Shown here piece by piece: positions 54,378-63,636 of a stretch of 64,000 bases of DNA. Source of the DNA: Geobacillus icigianus (GTDB lineage: Bacteria > Bacillota > Bacilli > Bacillales > Anoxybacillaceae). The translations under genes were made by a program, and so were the position numbers. The notes under the pieces were generated by a model that saw only the letters and a list, made by a program, of their open reading frames with translations, did not search any database and was not told the origin of the DNA. Location: assembly GCF_000750005.1 (NCBI RefSeq), contig NZ_JPYA01000162.1:1-64000 (forward strand). Direction: 5' to 3'. Within the stretch, counting starts at the first letter, position 1. Every line of letters starts with the position of its first letter.

Positions 54378-55307
54378 ATGGCTGATTTGAAAGCGGTACA
54401 TCAGACAGTGAACGATGTCGGGCATCGTTCAGAGGCAAGTGTGAAGGCCGTTTGGAGAGAGTTGTCGTCGGTTGTCAAAATCGGGATCGTGAATTCCAAT
54501 TTGATTACAACGTTCGCCGGGATGTGGCTGGCGTTTTATTTTACGGGAGAGCATTTTTTGGAAAACTTGCATCTTGTCTTTTTTGCGCTGTTTGGGGCGG
54601 CGCTTGTCATCGCCGGTTCATGCGCCATCAACAACTATATTGATCGCGATATCGACCGCTATATGGAGCGGACGAAAACGAGGCCGACCGTGACCGGGAC
54701 GATGGATGCACGGCGCGTGCTTTGGGCGGGGATCGCGCTCGTTTTCATCGGCGAAATGAGTTTGCTGATGACAACGGTTACGGCGGCGATCGTGGGATTG
54801 ATCGGTATGGTGACGTACGTGTTTTTGTACACGCTTTGGACAAAGCGCCATTACACGGTCAACACGATCGTCGGCAGCATTTCCGGCGCCGTTCCTCCAG
54901 TGATTGGCTGGACGGCGGTCGATCCGAATTTTCATGTCGTTCCGCTCGTCTTATTTTTCATCATGTTTTTATGGCAGCCGCCTCACTTTTTGGCGCTGGC
55001 GATGAAGCGGTGCGAGGAATACCGCGCTGCTGGCATTCCGATGCTGCCGGTCGTCCACGGCTTTGCCATCACGAAGCGGCAAATTGTCGTTTGGGTAGCG
55101 TGTTTGCTGCCGCTTCCGTTCTATTTGTTTTCGCTAGGCGTCCCGTTTTTAACCGTGGCGACGCTGTTAAACATCGGTTGGCTGCTGCTTGGGCTTGCCG
55201 GCTTTAAGATGGAAGACGATTTGAAATGGGCGAAGTGGATGTTCGTCTATTCGCTCAACTATTTGACGATTTTGTTTGTGGCCATGGTGATCGCCACGCT
55301 TTGGTGA
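54378..55307 (+). CDS. ctaB: Protoheme IX farnesyltransferase CtaB
   Basis: UbiA-type prenyltransferase making heme O, 309 residues, about nine membrane segments. [19 protein letters not shown] carries the first Asp-rich motif; [13 protein letters not shown] and [13 protein letters not shown] follow. GAGGAGGAAC precedes the ATG. Begins the ctaB-G run. Confidence 0.97.
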   Translation: MADLKAVHQTVNDVGHRSEASVKAVWRELSSVVKIGIVNSNLITTFAGMWLAFYFTGEHFLENLHLVFFALFGAALVIAGSCAINNYIDRDIDRYMERTKTRPTVTGTMDARRVLWAGIALVFIGEMSLLMTTVTAAIVGLIGMVTYVFLYTLWTKRHYTVNTIVGSISGAVPPVIGWTAVDPNFHVVPLVLFFIMFLWQPPHFLALAMKRCEEYRAAGIPMLPVVHGFAITKRQIVVWVACLLPLPFYLFSLGVPFLTVATLLNIGWLLLGLAGFKMEDDLKWAKWMFVYSLNYLTILFVAMVIATLW

Positions 55308-55392
55308 ACAGGGTCAAATTCTTTCTCTAATGAAAGAATTGATATACATTTCTCCACATCAAAGATCAATGAAAGAGGGGTTTGGTGAAGCT

Positions 55393-56463
55393 ATGAAGAA
55401 GGGGCTGCGTAACTGGCGCTTATTTTCCTTGTTCGGGATGATGGCGCTGTTGCTCGCCGGCTGTGGCAAGCCGTTTTTATCGACGCTTCAGCCTGCCGGT
55501 GAAGTGGCGGACATGCAGTATTCGCTCATGCTGTTGAGCACGTCGATTATGGTGCTCGTCATTATCGTTGTAGCGATTATCTTCGTTTATGTCGTCATCC
55601 GTTTCCGGCGTCGCAAAGGGGAAGAAAATAAAATTCCGAAGCAAGTGGAAGGAAGCCATAAGTTAGAAATTATTTGGACTGTCATTCCGATTATTCTCTT
55701 GCTAATTTTAGCAGTGCCTACAGTGTTGGCAACTTTTAAGCTGGCTGATGTCAAAGCGATGAATGTGAAAAAACGCGATAAAGATGCCGTTGTTGTCAAC
55801 GTGCGTGCCAATTTGTATTGGTGGGAATTTGAATACCCGGATTATGGCATCATTACAAGCCAAGACTTAGTCGTGCCGACGAATGAAAAAGTGTATTTTA
55901 ACTTGAGTGCGTCGGATGTCAAGCACTCGTTCTGGATTCCAGCGGTCGGCGGCAAAATGGACACAAACACCGACAACAAAAACCAATTTTGGCTCGTTTT
56001 TGACCAAAAAGCGACAGACAAAGCGGGCGGCATCTTTTACGGCAAATGCGCGGAACTTTGCGGTCCGTCCCATGCGTTGATGGATTTTAAAGTGCGTCCG
56101 CTGCCGCGCGATCAGTTTGACGCTTGGGTGAAGAAAATGCAAAACGCGAAAAAGCCGGTTGTGACTGATCCGGTCGCCAAACAAGGGGAAGCGATTTTCA
56201 ACAAAAGCTGTATCGGCTGCCATGCGGTGACGCCTTTGGATAAACGTCCTGCGCAAGCTCGCACAGCGCCCAACTTGGCGAACTTCGGCGATCGCGAACG
56301 GATTGCCGGCATTTTGGAACACAACGAAGAAAACTTGAAAAAATGGCTGCGAAATCCTGCACGCGTCAAGCCAGGAAACAAAATGTCAGGTACATACGGA
56401 CACTTGACGGAAGAGCAAATTGACGCATTGGCAAAATATTTGATGAGCTTAAAAGTCGAATAA
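55393..56463 (+). CDS. ctaC: Cytochrome caa3 oxidase subunit II
   Basis: 356 residues. Lipoprotein signal with LLLAGCG, two membrane segments, a CuA domain (KCAELCGPSHALM, Cys at about 219 and 223) and a fused C-terminal cytochrome c domain with CIGCH (273-277) and axial Met in GNKMSG. The fusion defines a caa3-type oxidase. ATG 55393 is chosen so that the lipobox is correctly placed. Confidence 0.96.
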   Translation: MKKGLRNWRLFSLFGMMALLLAGCGKPFLSTLQPAGEVADMQYSLMLLSTSIMVLVIIVVAIIFVYVVIRFRRRKGEENKIPKQVEGSHKLEIIWTVIPIILLLILAVPTVLATFKLADVKAMNVKKRDKDAVVVNVRANLYWWEFEYPDYGIITSQDLVVPTNEKVYFNLSASDVKHSFWIPAVGGKMDTNTDNKNQFWLVFDQKATDKAGGIFYGKCAELCGPSHALMDFKVRPLPRDQFDAWVKKMQNAKKPVVTDPVAKQGEAIFNKSCIGCHAVTPLDKRPAQARTAPNLANFGDRERIAGILEHNEENLKKWLRNPARVKPGNKMSGTYGHLTEEQIDALAKYLMSLKVE

Positions 56464-56485
56464 AGGGGTAAAGGGAGGTTTCACT

Positions 56486-58357
56486 GTGAGCACGATCACT
56501 CGCAAAAAGGGTGTTGGCGCCGTTTTATGGGATTACCTGACGACGGTGGATCATAAGAAAATCGCCCATCTATATTTAATTGCTGGCGGTCTGTTCTTCC
56601 TGCTCGGCGGCCTTGAGGCGTTGTTCATCCGCATTCAGCTCGCGAAGCCAAACAACGATTTCCTCGTCGGTGGGCTGTATAACGAAGTGCTGACGATGCA
56701 TGGAACGACGATGATTTTCTTGGCTGCCATGCCGCTTCTGTTCGCCTTTATGAACGCGGTCGTGCCGCTGCAAATCGGCGCGCGCGATGTGGCGTTCCCG
56801 TATTTGAACGCGCTTGGCTTTTGGATGTTCTTTTTCGGCGGGTTGTTCCTAAACTGTTCGTGGTTTTTAGGCGGGGCGCCTGATGCCGGCTGGACGTCGT
56901 ACGCGTCGCTGTCGCTTGCTTCGAAGGCGCACCACGGCATTGATTTTTATACGCTTGGTCTGCAAATTTCTGGGTTTGGAACGATTATGGGGGCGGTAAA
57001 CTTTTTGGTGACGATCATCAATATGCGCGCCCCAGGCATGACGTTTATGCGCATGCCGATGTTCACATGGGCGACGTTTGTGACGTCGGCGCTCATCTTG
57101 TTTGCGTTTCCACCGTTGACGGTCGGCTTGATTTTCATGATGATGGATCGGCTGTTTGGCGGCAACTTTTTCAATCCGGCCGCTGGCGGCAATACGATCA
57201 TTTGGGAGCATTTGTTCTGGATTTTTGGACATCCTGAAGTATATATTTTGATATTGCCTAGTTTTGGTATTTTTTCAGAGATTTTTGCGACGTTTTCACG
57301 CAAGCGGCTGTTCGGCTATTCATCGATGGTGTTTGCCACTGTACTGATCGCCTTTTTCGGGTTTATGGTATGGGCGCACCACATGTTCACCGTCGGGATG
57401 GGGCCGGTCGCGAACGCCATCTTTGCCGTCGCGACGATGGCGATCGCCGTGCCGACAGGGGTGAAAATTTTCAACTGGCTGTTTACGATGTGGGGCGGAA
57501 GTATCAAATTCACAACGCCGATGTATTATGCGGTTGCTTTCATTCCATCATTCGTTATGGGCGGAGTGACAGGGGTCATGTTATCGGCGGCGGCGGCCGA
57601 CTATCAGTATCATGACAGCTATTTCGTCGTCGCCCACTTCCATTACGTCATCGTTGGCGGGGTTGTGTTTGCTTTGCTCGCGGGTGCGCATTATTGGTGG
57701 CCGAAAATGTTTGGCCGCATGCTCAATGAAACGCTCGGTAAAATCTCGTTCTGGTTGTTCTTTATCGGGTTCCATCTGACGTTTTTCATCCAGCATTTCC
57801 TCGGGCTGACGGGGATGCCGCGCCGCGTGTTCACGTACTTGCCGAACCAAGGCTGGGAGACAGGCAACCTTGTCAGCACGATCGGGGCGTTCTTTATGGC
57901 GGCCGCTACGGTCATCTTGCTCATTAACATCGTGATCACGACGGCAAAAGGGGAAAAAGTGGCGGGCGACGCGTGGGGCGACGGCCGCACGCTCGAATGG
58001 GCGATCGCTTCGCCGCCGCCGGTGTACAACTTCGCGCAAACCCCGCTCGTCCGCGGGTTGGATGCCTTCTGGATCGAAAAAATGGAAGGCAAAAAAGAGC
58101 TGACGCCAGCTGAACCGCTTGGCGATATCCATATGCCGAATTCGTCGTTTTTGCCGTTTGTCACGGCGTTCGGTTTGTTTGTCGCCGCCTTTGGCTTCAC
58201 GTATCATAACGATGCCCAATGGGGATTGCCGGTCGGCATTCTCGGCTTGCTCATTACGTTCGGTTCGATGTTCTTGCGCTCAGTGATCGATGATCACGGC
58301 TTCCACATTCATAAAGAGGAAGTGCTCGAACTTGAGAAGAAGGAGGCGAACGCCTGA
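56486..58357 (+). CDS. ctaD: Cytochrome caa3 oxidase subunit I
   Basis: 623 residues, twelve or more membrane segments. Heme and CuB ligands appear in MHGTTMIF, HPEVYILILPSFG, WAHHMFTVG and HFHYVIVGG. GTG start with GGGAGG upstream. It houses the heme a and heme a3-CuB sites of oxygen reduction and proton pumping. Confidence 0.98.
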   Translation: MSTITRKKGVGAVLWDYLTTVDHKKIAHLYLIAGGLFFLLGGLEALFIRIQLAKPNNDFLVGGLYNEVLTMHGTTMIFLAAMPLLFAFMNAVVPLQIGARDVAFPYLNALGFWMFFFGGLFLNCSWFLGGAPDAGWTSYASLSLASKAHHGIDFYTLGLQISGFGTIMGAVNFLVTIINMRAPGMTFMRMPMFTWATFVTSALILFAFPPLTVGLIFMMMDRLFGGNFFNPAAGGNTIIWEHLFWIFGHPEVYILILPSFGIFSEIFATFSRKRLFGYSSMVFATVLIAFFGFMVWAHHMFTVGMGPVANAIFAVATMAIAVPTGVKIFNWLFTMWGGSIKFTTPMYYAVAFIPSFVMGGVTGVMLSAAAADYQYHDSYFVVAHFHYVIVGGVVFALLAGAHYWWPKMFGRMLNETLGKISFWLFFIGFHLTFFIQHFLGLTGMPRRVFTYLPNQGWETGNLVSTIGAFFMAAATVILLINIVITTAKGEKVAGDAWGDGRTLEWAIASPPPVYNFAQTPLVRGLDAFWIEKMEGKKELTPAEPLGDIHMPNSSFLPFVTAFGLFVAAFGFTYHNDAQWGLPVGILGLLITFGSMFLRSVIDDHGFHIHKEEVLELEKKEANA

Positions 58358-58977
58358 TGCACGTGGAAGAAAAACTGACGGCCGAGACGTTCCCGGCCGC
58401 GCCGGAGCGCGCCACGCTTGAAGGGAAAAATAAATTTCTCGGCTTTTGGCTCTTTTTAGGCGGGGAGACGGTGCTGTTCGCCTCTCTCTTCGCCACCTAT
58501 TTGGCGCTCAAAGACAAAACGAACGGCGGCCCTTCGGCGGAAGAGCTGTTTCAAATGCCGGTCGTCTTTATGGCGACGATGCTTCTGTTAACGAGCAGCT
58601 TGACGAGCGTGTATGCCATCTATCATATGAAAAATTTTGACTTTAAAAAAATGCAGCTTTGGTTTGGCATTACCGTGCTGCTTGGCGCCGGGTTTTTGGG
58701 CTTAGAGATTTATGAGTTTACGGAATACGTACATGAAGGCCATAAATTTACGACGAGCGCCTTCGCGTCCTCGTTTTACACGCTCGTCGGCACGCACGGA
58801 AGCCACGTCGCGTTCGGGCTGCTTTGGATTTTGACGCTCATGATTCGCAATGCCAAGCGTGGGCTTGATTTATACAACGCCCCGAAGTTTTACGTCGCGA
58901 GCTTGTACTGGCACTTTATCGACGTCGTCTGGGTGTTCATTTTTACCGTTGTATACTTGATGGGAATGGTGGGGTGA
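58357..58977 (+). CDS. ctaE: Cytochrome caa3 oxidase subunit III
   Basis: 206 residues, five membrane segments. GFWLFLGGETVLFASLFATYLAL, GTHGSHVAFGLLW and WHFIDVVWVFIF are typical. Its ATG overlaps the ctaD stop by one base. Confidence 0.97.
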   Translation: MHVEEKLTAETFPAAPERATLEGKNKFLGFWLFLGGETVLFASLFATYLALKDKTNGGPSAEELFQMPVVFMATMLLLTSSLTSVYAIYHMKNFDFKKMQLWFGITVLLGAGFLGLEIYEFTEYVHEGHKFTTSAFASSFYTLVGTHGSHVAFGLLWILTLMIRNAKRGLDLYNAPKFYVASLYWHFIDVVWVFIFTVVYLMGMVG

Positions 58978-58981
58978 ACGT

Positions 58982-59314
58982 ATGGCGAACCAAACGAACT
59001 CTGGAAATGAACGCGTCGATCTCGCGTACCGTCGCCGGAAAAACGCGGAAGAGATGCGTCATCAAATGATCGCCTTTGTGTTGATGATTTTGCTGACGCT
59101 GGTCGCTTTCGCTGCCGTTGGGTACGAAGAGTTTTCCCATTGGTTTGTCGTTCCGTTTATTTTGCTTTTGGCCGCCGTGCAAGTCGCTTTCCAGCTGTAT
59201 TATTTCATGCATATGAGCCATAAAGGCCACGAGTTTCCGGCCATGTTTATTTACGGCGGTGTAGCGGTGATGCTTTTACTTGTTTGGGCGTTTACAACTG
59301 TGATTTGGTGGTAA
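58982..59314 (+). CDS. ctaF: Cytochrome caa3 oxidase subunit IV
   Basis: 110 residues, three membrane segments (FVLMILLTLVAFAAVGYEEF; FVVPFILLLAAVQVAFQLYY; MFIYGGVAVMLLLVWAF). Begins 4 bases after ctaE. A terminator follows. Confidence 0.95.
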   Translation: MANQTNSGNERVDLAYRRRKNAEEMRHQMIAFVLMILLTLVAFAAVGYEEFSHWFVVPFILLLAAVQVAFQLYYFMHMSHKGHEFPAMFIYGGVAVMLLLVWAFTTVIWW

Positions 59315-59319
59315 AAAGC

Positions 59320-59357
59320 AAAGGGGGATCGGGGATTGCCGATTTCCCCTTTTTTTG
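59320..59357 (+). terminator. ctaF terminator
   Basis: AAAGGGG-GATCGG and CCGAT-TTCCCCTTTTTTT pair around a short loop. It separates ctaCDEF from ctaG, which has a TATAAT at 59385-59390. Confidence 0.85.
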
Positions 59358-59418
59358 CAATAACACTGTCACCGCTCCGTGTAGTATAATGGGGAAGGAC
59401 AGTGAGGAGGGGATTTGT

Positions 59419-60318
59419 ATGTTTTCATCGCTGCAAATGTTTGGCCCCGTTGCTCTTTGGAGCCCGTTCTTTTTCCTTAGCTTGGCGGTGGTCGCGCTGT
59501 TGTATGCCGGAATGACCGGACGGTGGCGGAAGCGGTTGGGCTTTGACGTTCCTGTCCCTCGTAAGCAAAAAGTGTATTTTTTTACAGGGATCGCTCTCCT
59601 TTACGTATGCAAAGGCTCTCCGCTCGATTTGCTCGGTCATTTGACGTTCACCGCCCACATGGTGCAAATGGCCGTGTTGTATTTGATCGTGCCGCAATGC
59701 TTCATCTTAGGCATTCCGGGGCCGCTGTATGAGCGAGTTTTCCGCGTTGCGGCCGTGCGCCGCGTATTTCGGCTGTTGACAAAGCCGATTGTAGCGCTGC
59801 TGCTGTTTAACGGCTTGTTTTCTCTTTATCACGTTCCGTTCATTTTTGACGGGGTGAAAACGAATATGTGGTTGCACGCGTTGGTGACCTCCGTGATTTT
59901 CATTGCCGCGTTTTGCATGTGGTGGCCGCTCGTCAACAAGCTGCCCGATTGGCAGACGCTGTCCGGATTAAAAAAAATGGGCTACATTTTCGCTGACGGC
60001 ATGCTGCTGACGCCGGCTTGTGCGCTCATTATTTTTGCCGATGCGCCGCTTTATGCGACGTATACCGATCCGAAAGCATGGATGGCGGCACTGGCTCTAT
60101 GCGTTCCTCAAGGGACGTTGGCTTCGCTTGATTTGACTGGACCGCAAATGTTTTTATCGATGTCGCCGCTTCATGATCAGCAGCTTGGCGGTGTGCTGAT
60201 GAAAATCATTCAAGAGATTGTGTACGGAACGATGCTATTTTTCATCTTCAGTGACTGGTATCGGAAGGAGCGGGAGAAAGAGCCGAACTTGGATATGGAG
60301 CTTAAACCGACCCAATGA
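59419..60318 (+). CDS. ctaG: CtaG, cytochrome oxidase assembly factor
   Basis: 299 residues, seven membrane segments, caa3_CtaG family. LDLLGHLTFTAHMVQMAVLYLIVPQ and DQQLGGVLMKIIQEIVYG hold conserved His and Asp residues thought to bind copper. Needed for CuB assembly in B. subtilis caa3. GAGGAGGGG precedes ATG 59419. Confidence 0.93.
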   Translation: MFSSLQMFGPVALWSPFFFLSLAVVALLYAGMTGRWRKRLGFDVPVPRKQKVYFFTGIALLYVCKGSPLDLLGHLTFTAHMVQMAVLYLIVPQCFILGIPGPLYERVFRVAAVRRVFRLLTKPIVALLLFNGLFSLYHVPFIFDGVKTNMWLHALVTSVIFIAAFCMWWPLVNKLPDWQTLSGLKKMGYIFADGMLLTPACALIIFADAPLYATYTDPKAWMAALALCVPQGTLASLDLTGPQMFLSMSPLHDQQLGGVLMKIIQEIVYGTMLFFIFSDWYRKEREKEPNLDMELKPTQ

Positions 60319-60340
60319 TCAGAGGAAAGGGAGAGAAACG

Positions 60341-60796
60341 ATGGCTGTTTTACCGACGATCAGTACAAGCTGCATTGTGATCAGCGCCCTTCTTGTTGCT
60401 TACGGCTGGTATTTAATCAGCCGCCGGCGGGTCGAGGCGCATAAAAAAGTGATGCTGACCGCGGCGGTGTTCGCCCTCCTGTTTTTCACGATCTACATGT
60501 CGCGGACGTTGTTTATTGGCAATACGAGTTTTGGCGGACCGGAAACGGTGAAAGTGTATTACACGGTATTTCTCGTTTTTCACATCGTTTTAGCGACCGT
60601 AGGGGCGGTGTTTGGCCTTGTGACCATTTGGACAGGGCTGAAGGATCAACGGGGTCGCCACCGCCGCTTAGGGCCGGTTACGAGCATCATTTGGTTCGGC
60701 AGCGCCTCGACCGGGGTCGTCGTTTATTGGCTTCTTTACGTGCTTTACCCGGGCGGACAGACGACGTCGCTCCTCAAGGCGATTTTAGGTTTTTAG
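60341..60796 (+). CDS. DUF420 membrane protein (CtaM/YozB type)
   Basis: 151 residues, four membrane segments. RRVEAHKKVMLTAAVFALLFFT, FHIVLATVGAVFG and VVYWLLYVLYPG match DUF420. The Staphylococcus relative CtaM is needed for heme-copper oxidase maturation, which fits the location 22 bases after ctaG. Confidence 0.88.
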   Translation: MAVLPTISTSCIVISALLVAYGWYLISRRRVEAHKKVMLTAAVFALLFFTIYMSRTLFIGNTSFGGPETVKVYYTVFLVFHIVLATVGAVFGLVTIWTGLKDQRGRHRRLGPVTSIIWFGSASTGVVVYWLLYVLYPGGQTTSLLKAILGF

Positions 60797-60869
60797 CCGG
60801 CCGAATGACGCCGGCCGGCCGCGCTGCATAGCATAACATAAACAGAGAATGCAGAGCGGGGGGAGAGCG

Positions 60870-61163
60870 GTGAATACGTTCCGATACCGGAGGCGGAGCG
60901 CCGTGGAGGCGACGTTGCTGATGATTGTGATGATGTGTGTGCAGGAGCAACGCGATGTCGTTCTTGACGACTGTGAAGCGCTTGTCATAGCAGGACAAGA
61001 TGGACGGTGCCGCGTGCTTGTGAAGCTGTCTTTGCACTACGGAGCGCCGGTGATGGCCGTTTGCCGCCAGTTGCAGCGACAAATTGCCGAGGAAATCGCG
61101 GCGATGACCCCGTATGTAGCGGAGGCGGTTGATGTGGTGGTCAAACGGCTCGCCATGCCGTGA
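60870..61163 (+). CDS. Small Asp23/Gls24-like protein
   Basis: 97 residues. The second half, VLVKLSLHYGAPVMAVCRQLQR followed by EEIAAMTPYVAEAVDVVV, follows the Asp23 pattern. GTG 60870 with GGGGGAGA upstream. It stands where ylbA lies in B. subtilis; I do not equate them. Function unknown. Confidence 0.65.
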   Translation: MNTFRYRRRSAVEATLLMIVMMCVQEQRDVVLDDCEALVIAGQDGRCRVLVKLSLHYGAPVMAVCRQLQRQIAEEIAAMTPYVAEAVDVVVKRLAMP

Positions 61164-61200
61164 AAAAACGCATGAGCGCAAACGTCTCATGCGTTTTTTC
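61163..61200. terminator. Bidirectional terminator
   Basis: AAAAAACGCATGAG and CTCATGCGTTTTTT form a perfect 14-bp stem between convergent genes. Confidence 0.92.
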
Positions 61201-61201
61201 C

Positions 61202-61561
61202 TTACTCTTTGATCTTCTCGATTTCGCTTTTGACTTGGGCCAATGCCTTTTGACACTGGTTGACGAGGGAAGACGGAAAATGTTCATCTTCGCCATACTC
61301 GACGCCGTGCGGATAATAATGTTTGCCTAAAATCGGTGTGAGCAATTTGATGAGCGCATAACGCGAATCAACGTCGCCTTCGATGGCGTACCCTTGGACG
61401 CGCAAATAGTACGTCCCTTCTTTCACAACGTATTTGCGGTCGTATGTAACCCGCTCGTAGTCCCATTGCCCCGCGCGCACAAAGCCGAGGCGCTCCATAA
61501 TGTCATCAAGGCGGGACAGTTCAACCGTCTGATTTTCCAGTCCGCTATTTTCAAATTTCAT
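61202..61561 (-). CDS. YugN family protein
   Basis: 119 residues, YugN-like fold: SRLDDIMERLGFVRAGQWDY, YDRKYVVKEGTYYLRVQGYA and KHYYPHGVEYGEDEHFP. Role unknown. TAGGAGGAAG precedes ATG 61561. B. subtilis yugN is elsewhere, so this is a local difference. Confidence 0.88.
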   Translation of the reverse strand: MKFENSGLENQTVELSRLDDIMERLGFVRAGQWDYERVTYDRKYVVKEGTYYLRVQGYAIEGDVDSRYALIKLLTPILGKHYYPHGVEYGEDEHFPSSLVNQCQKALAQVKSEIEKIKE

Positions 61562-61727
61562 GCTTCTTCCTCCTAACAACGCAGTATGGAAAGCGCCAAA
61601 AAGAAATGATCCTCTCATTTATAATAGTACGAAAACGGTTTGTTTTTCAACGAATTGTTTGCCGCCGTTGCCGTTTCGTCTTGCATTTTTTCCCGCGCCG
61701 AAGCGCACAATATAGAACGGAAAAGTT
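61562..61727. other. Spacer left of the structured repeat array
   Basis: Contains the yugN-type ribosome site and promoter region on the minus strand (ATTATAAATGAG near 61618). No gene seen. Confidence 0.4.
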
Positions 61728-62000
61728 CCATGGGCAATGGTTTGCCCTCCACTGGGGATGAACATCCGGCTCAGTTCGGAATTTTCATGGGGAGCGATGT
61801 AACATCGACTCGGGGATGAAAGTGACCGTTTGCTGACGGGATTTTCGCAGAGAAGTTCCATGGGCAGCGAACCCTGCCCTCGACCCGTGGATAAAAATTA
61901 CGCGCTAGTGCGGCGTTTTTACGGAAAAGATCCATGGGCAACGTTTTGCCCTCTACCCGAGGATGAACATCCGCGTCAGTGCGGCATTTTCACAGAAAGG
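61728..62000 (+). repeat. Structured tandem repeat array, four units
   Basis: Units begin near 61728, 61794, 61858 and 61932. The first stem is GGGCAA/TTGCCC in units 1 and 4, GGGCAG/CTGCCC in unit 3 (paired change) and CGATG/CATCG in unit 2. The second stem is TAAAAA/TTTTTA in unit 3 against TGAAAA/TTTTCA elsewhere. Unit 4 ends with ACAGAAAGGAGG, which is the ribosome site of ylbB. The same family forms the array at 25262-25416. Confidence 0.8.
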
Positions 62001-62009
62001 AGGAAAATC

Positions 62010-62435
62010 ATGCAAACGGTGCGGGATATTATGTCGACGGATGTGCAGTATTGCACCCCGCTTGACAATATGTATGAAGCGGCGGTAAAGATGCGCGATT
62101 TCGATATCGGGGCCATTCCGATCGTTGATGAGGGGCGGCTTGTCGGAATGATTACGGACCGCGACCTCGTCGTGCGCGGCATCGCGGAAAAGCATCCGGG
62201 CTCGACAGCGGTGACGGAAGTGATGAGCCGCGATATTACGGCGGTTTCTCCCGATGATTCCGTGCAGGCGGCGGCCGATCTGATGGCGCACCATCAAATT
62301 CGCCGCCTCCCGGTCGTTGAGAATGGCCGGTTGGTCGGGATGGTTTCCCTCGGCGATTTGGCGGTGAATCGTTATTCCGATGAACGGGCTGGCCGCGCGT
62401 TAAGCGACATTTCCGAACCGGCCCGCCATCCGTAG
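62010..62435 (+). CDS. ylbB: CBS-domain protein YlbB
   Basis: 141 residues, two CBS motifs: VRDIMSTDVQYCTPLDNMYE with IPIVDEGRLVGMITDRDLVV, and VTEVMSRDITAVSPDDSVQ with LPVVENGRLVGMVSLGDLA. Likely nucleotide sensor. The ATG at 62010 is set by AAAGGAGG at the end of the repeat array; the frame is open upstream through the repeats but these have no coding sign. Confidence 0.93.
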   Translation: MQTVRDIMSTDVQYCTPLDNMYEAAVKMRDFDIGAIPIVDEGRLVGMITDRDLVVRGIAEKHPGSTAVTEVMSRDITAVSPDDSVQAAADLMAHHQIRRLPVVENGRLVGMVSLGDLAVNRYSDERAGRALSDISEPARHP

Positions 62436-62470
62436 GACGACGGAGCTTGTGCCGCTTTTTTCGCAAAGAA

Positions 62471-62500
62471 AGGGGCGTTTTGGGCCGCCCTCTTTTTTTT
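62471..62500 (+). terminator. ylbB terminator
   Basis: AGGGGCG...CGCCCT stem followed by CTTTTTTTT. Confidence 0.75.
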
Positions 62501-62560
62501 GCTTTCGCAAAACCGCTATAATGACAGTAAGAAAACTGTGCAGAAAGCGGGAGTTGCTGG

Positions 62561-63568
62561 GTGAAATGGATGTTCCTTTTTTTGCTCTTGTTCATCGGAT
62601 TGTACTTTTTCACGCCGAGTCCGCCGCCCCCAAGCCCCCCGGGGCAGCCGGAAATCAATGGGCATATGTTGAAAGAACCGAAGGCGACAGCCGGCTTAGT
62701 GACATTGATCGGCCAGCCAGTACAGGCGGTGAACCAACAGCTCGGTCGGCCTGATCGCGTCGATCCATCCGCCTATGGATATGAATGGTGGGTGTACAGG
62801 CGTCATCTCGACTCCTATGTACAGGTCGGTGTTGCTCGCGGAAAAGTCGTCACCATCTTGGCCGGTGGGGAACGAGTGAACGTTGAGCCGTTTGCGGTCG
62901 GCCAGCGCCTGCAGACGATTTTTCAAACGATGCCGGTTCTATCCAATATTAAAATTCAGCTCCCGAGCGGAACGTATCGATTCGAACTGTCGGAGCAAGA
63001 TTATTCGACAAGGCCGGTGGTGAAAGTCGGTGCCGTCTATGCCCAGCTGTACGTAGACCGCTTCACTGACCAAGTGGCGGCCGTGCGTTTAATGGACGCG
63101 GAAACGTTTGTCAAGTTGCGGCCGTACGAGCTCGTTTATCGCGGGCATCTACCTGATGTTCCTACCCTTTCGGAAGAACAGCAGCGGATGGTTGATGCCG
63201 GCAATGCGAAGCAAATTTTTGACTGGACGAATCTCTTTCGCCGCCGCCATCAGCTGTCTGTTCTCGCTTGGGATGACGACGCGGCGGCGGCCGCAGCGAA
63301 GCACAGCCGCGATATGCATGATCATCAGTTTTTTTCCCATAAATCGCCGCGGTACGGTGATTTATCGGAGCGGTTGCAGGCGCTTCACATTCCGTTTCGG
63401 GTGGCTGGAGAAAACATCGCCGCTCACCAAGTGGACGGCGTTGAGGTGGCCATCGGTTGGTTGAATAGCGAAAAACATCGGGAAATAATGATGAATCGGG
63501 AGTTTACGCATCTCGGCGTCGGCGTTTACGGCGATTATTACACGCAAAATTTCTTTACGCCGCGTTGA
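62561..63568 (+). CDS. ylbC: CAP-domain protein YlbC
   Basis: 335 residues. One N-terminal membrane anchor (WMFLFLLLFIGLYFF), a Pro-rich linker (PSPPPPSPPG), a CAP-associated N domain (two units near 50-190) and a C-terminal CAP/SCP domain (215-335) with RRRHQLSVLAWDD, HSRDMHDHQFFSH, GENIA and HREIMMNREFTHLGVG. CAP domains are extracellular and may bind or act on cell wall or lipids. GTG start; order ylbB-ylbC-ylbD as in B. subtilis. Confidence 0.93.
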   Translation: MKWMFLFLLLFIGLYFFTPSPPPPSPPGQPEINGHMLKEPKATAGLVTLIGQPVQAVNQQLGRPDRVDPSAYGYEWWVYRRHLDSYVQVGVARGKVVTILAGGERVNVEPFAVGQRLQTIFQTMPVLSNIKIQLPSGTYRFELSEQDYSTRPVVKVGAVYAQLYVDRFTDQVAAVRLMDAETFVKLRPYELVYRGHLPDVPTLSEEQQRMVDAGNAKQIFDWTNLFRRRHQLSVLAWDDDAAAAAAKHSRDMHDHQFFSHKSPRYGDLSERLQALHIPFRVAGENIAAHQVDGVEVAIGWLNSEKHREIMMNREFTHLGVGVYGDYYTQNFFTPR

Positions 63569-63636
63569 AAATTGGGCGCACCCTCGCCTGTGAGGCACGA
63601 TATGATATGGCAGATAGGCAAGAGTGGAGGAAAGGG

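Noticed and set aside
61830..62009. Extension of YlbB through the repeat array (KDPWATFCP-like text)
   Set aside because: The repeat unit is 71-74 bp, not a multiple of three, the same text appears in an unrelated gap at 25.3 kb, and the CBS domain starts at 62010.
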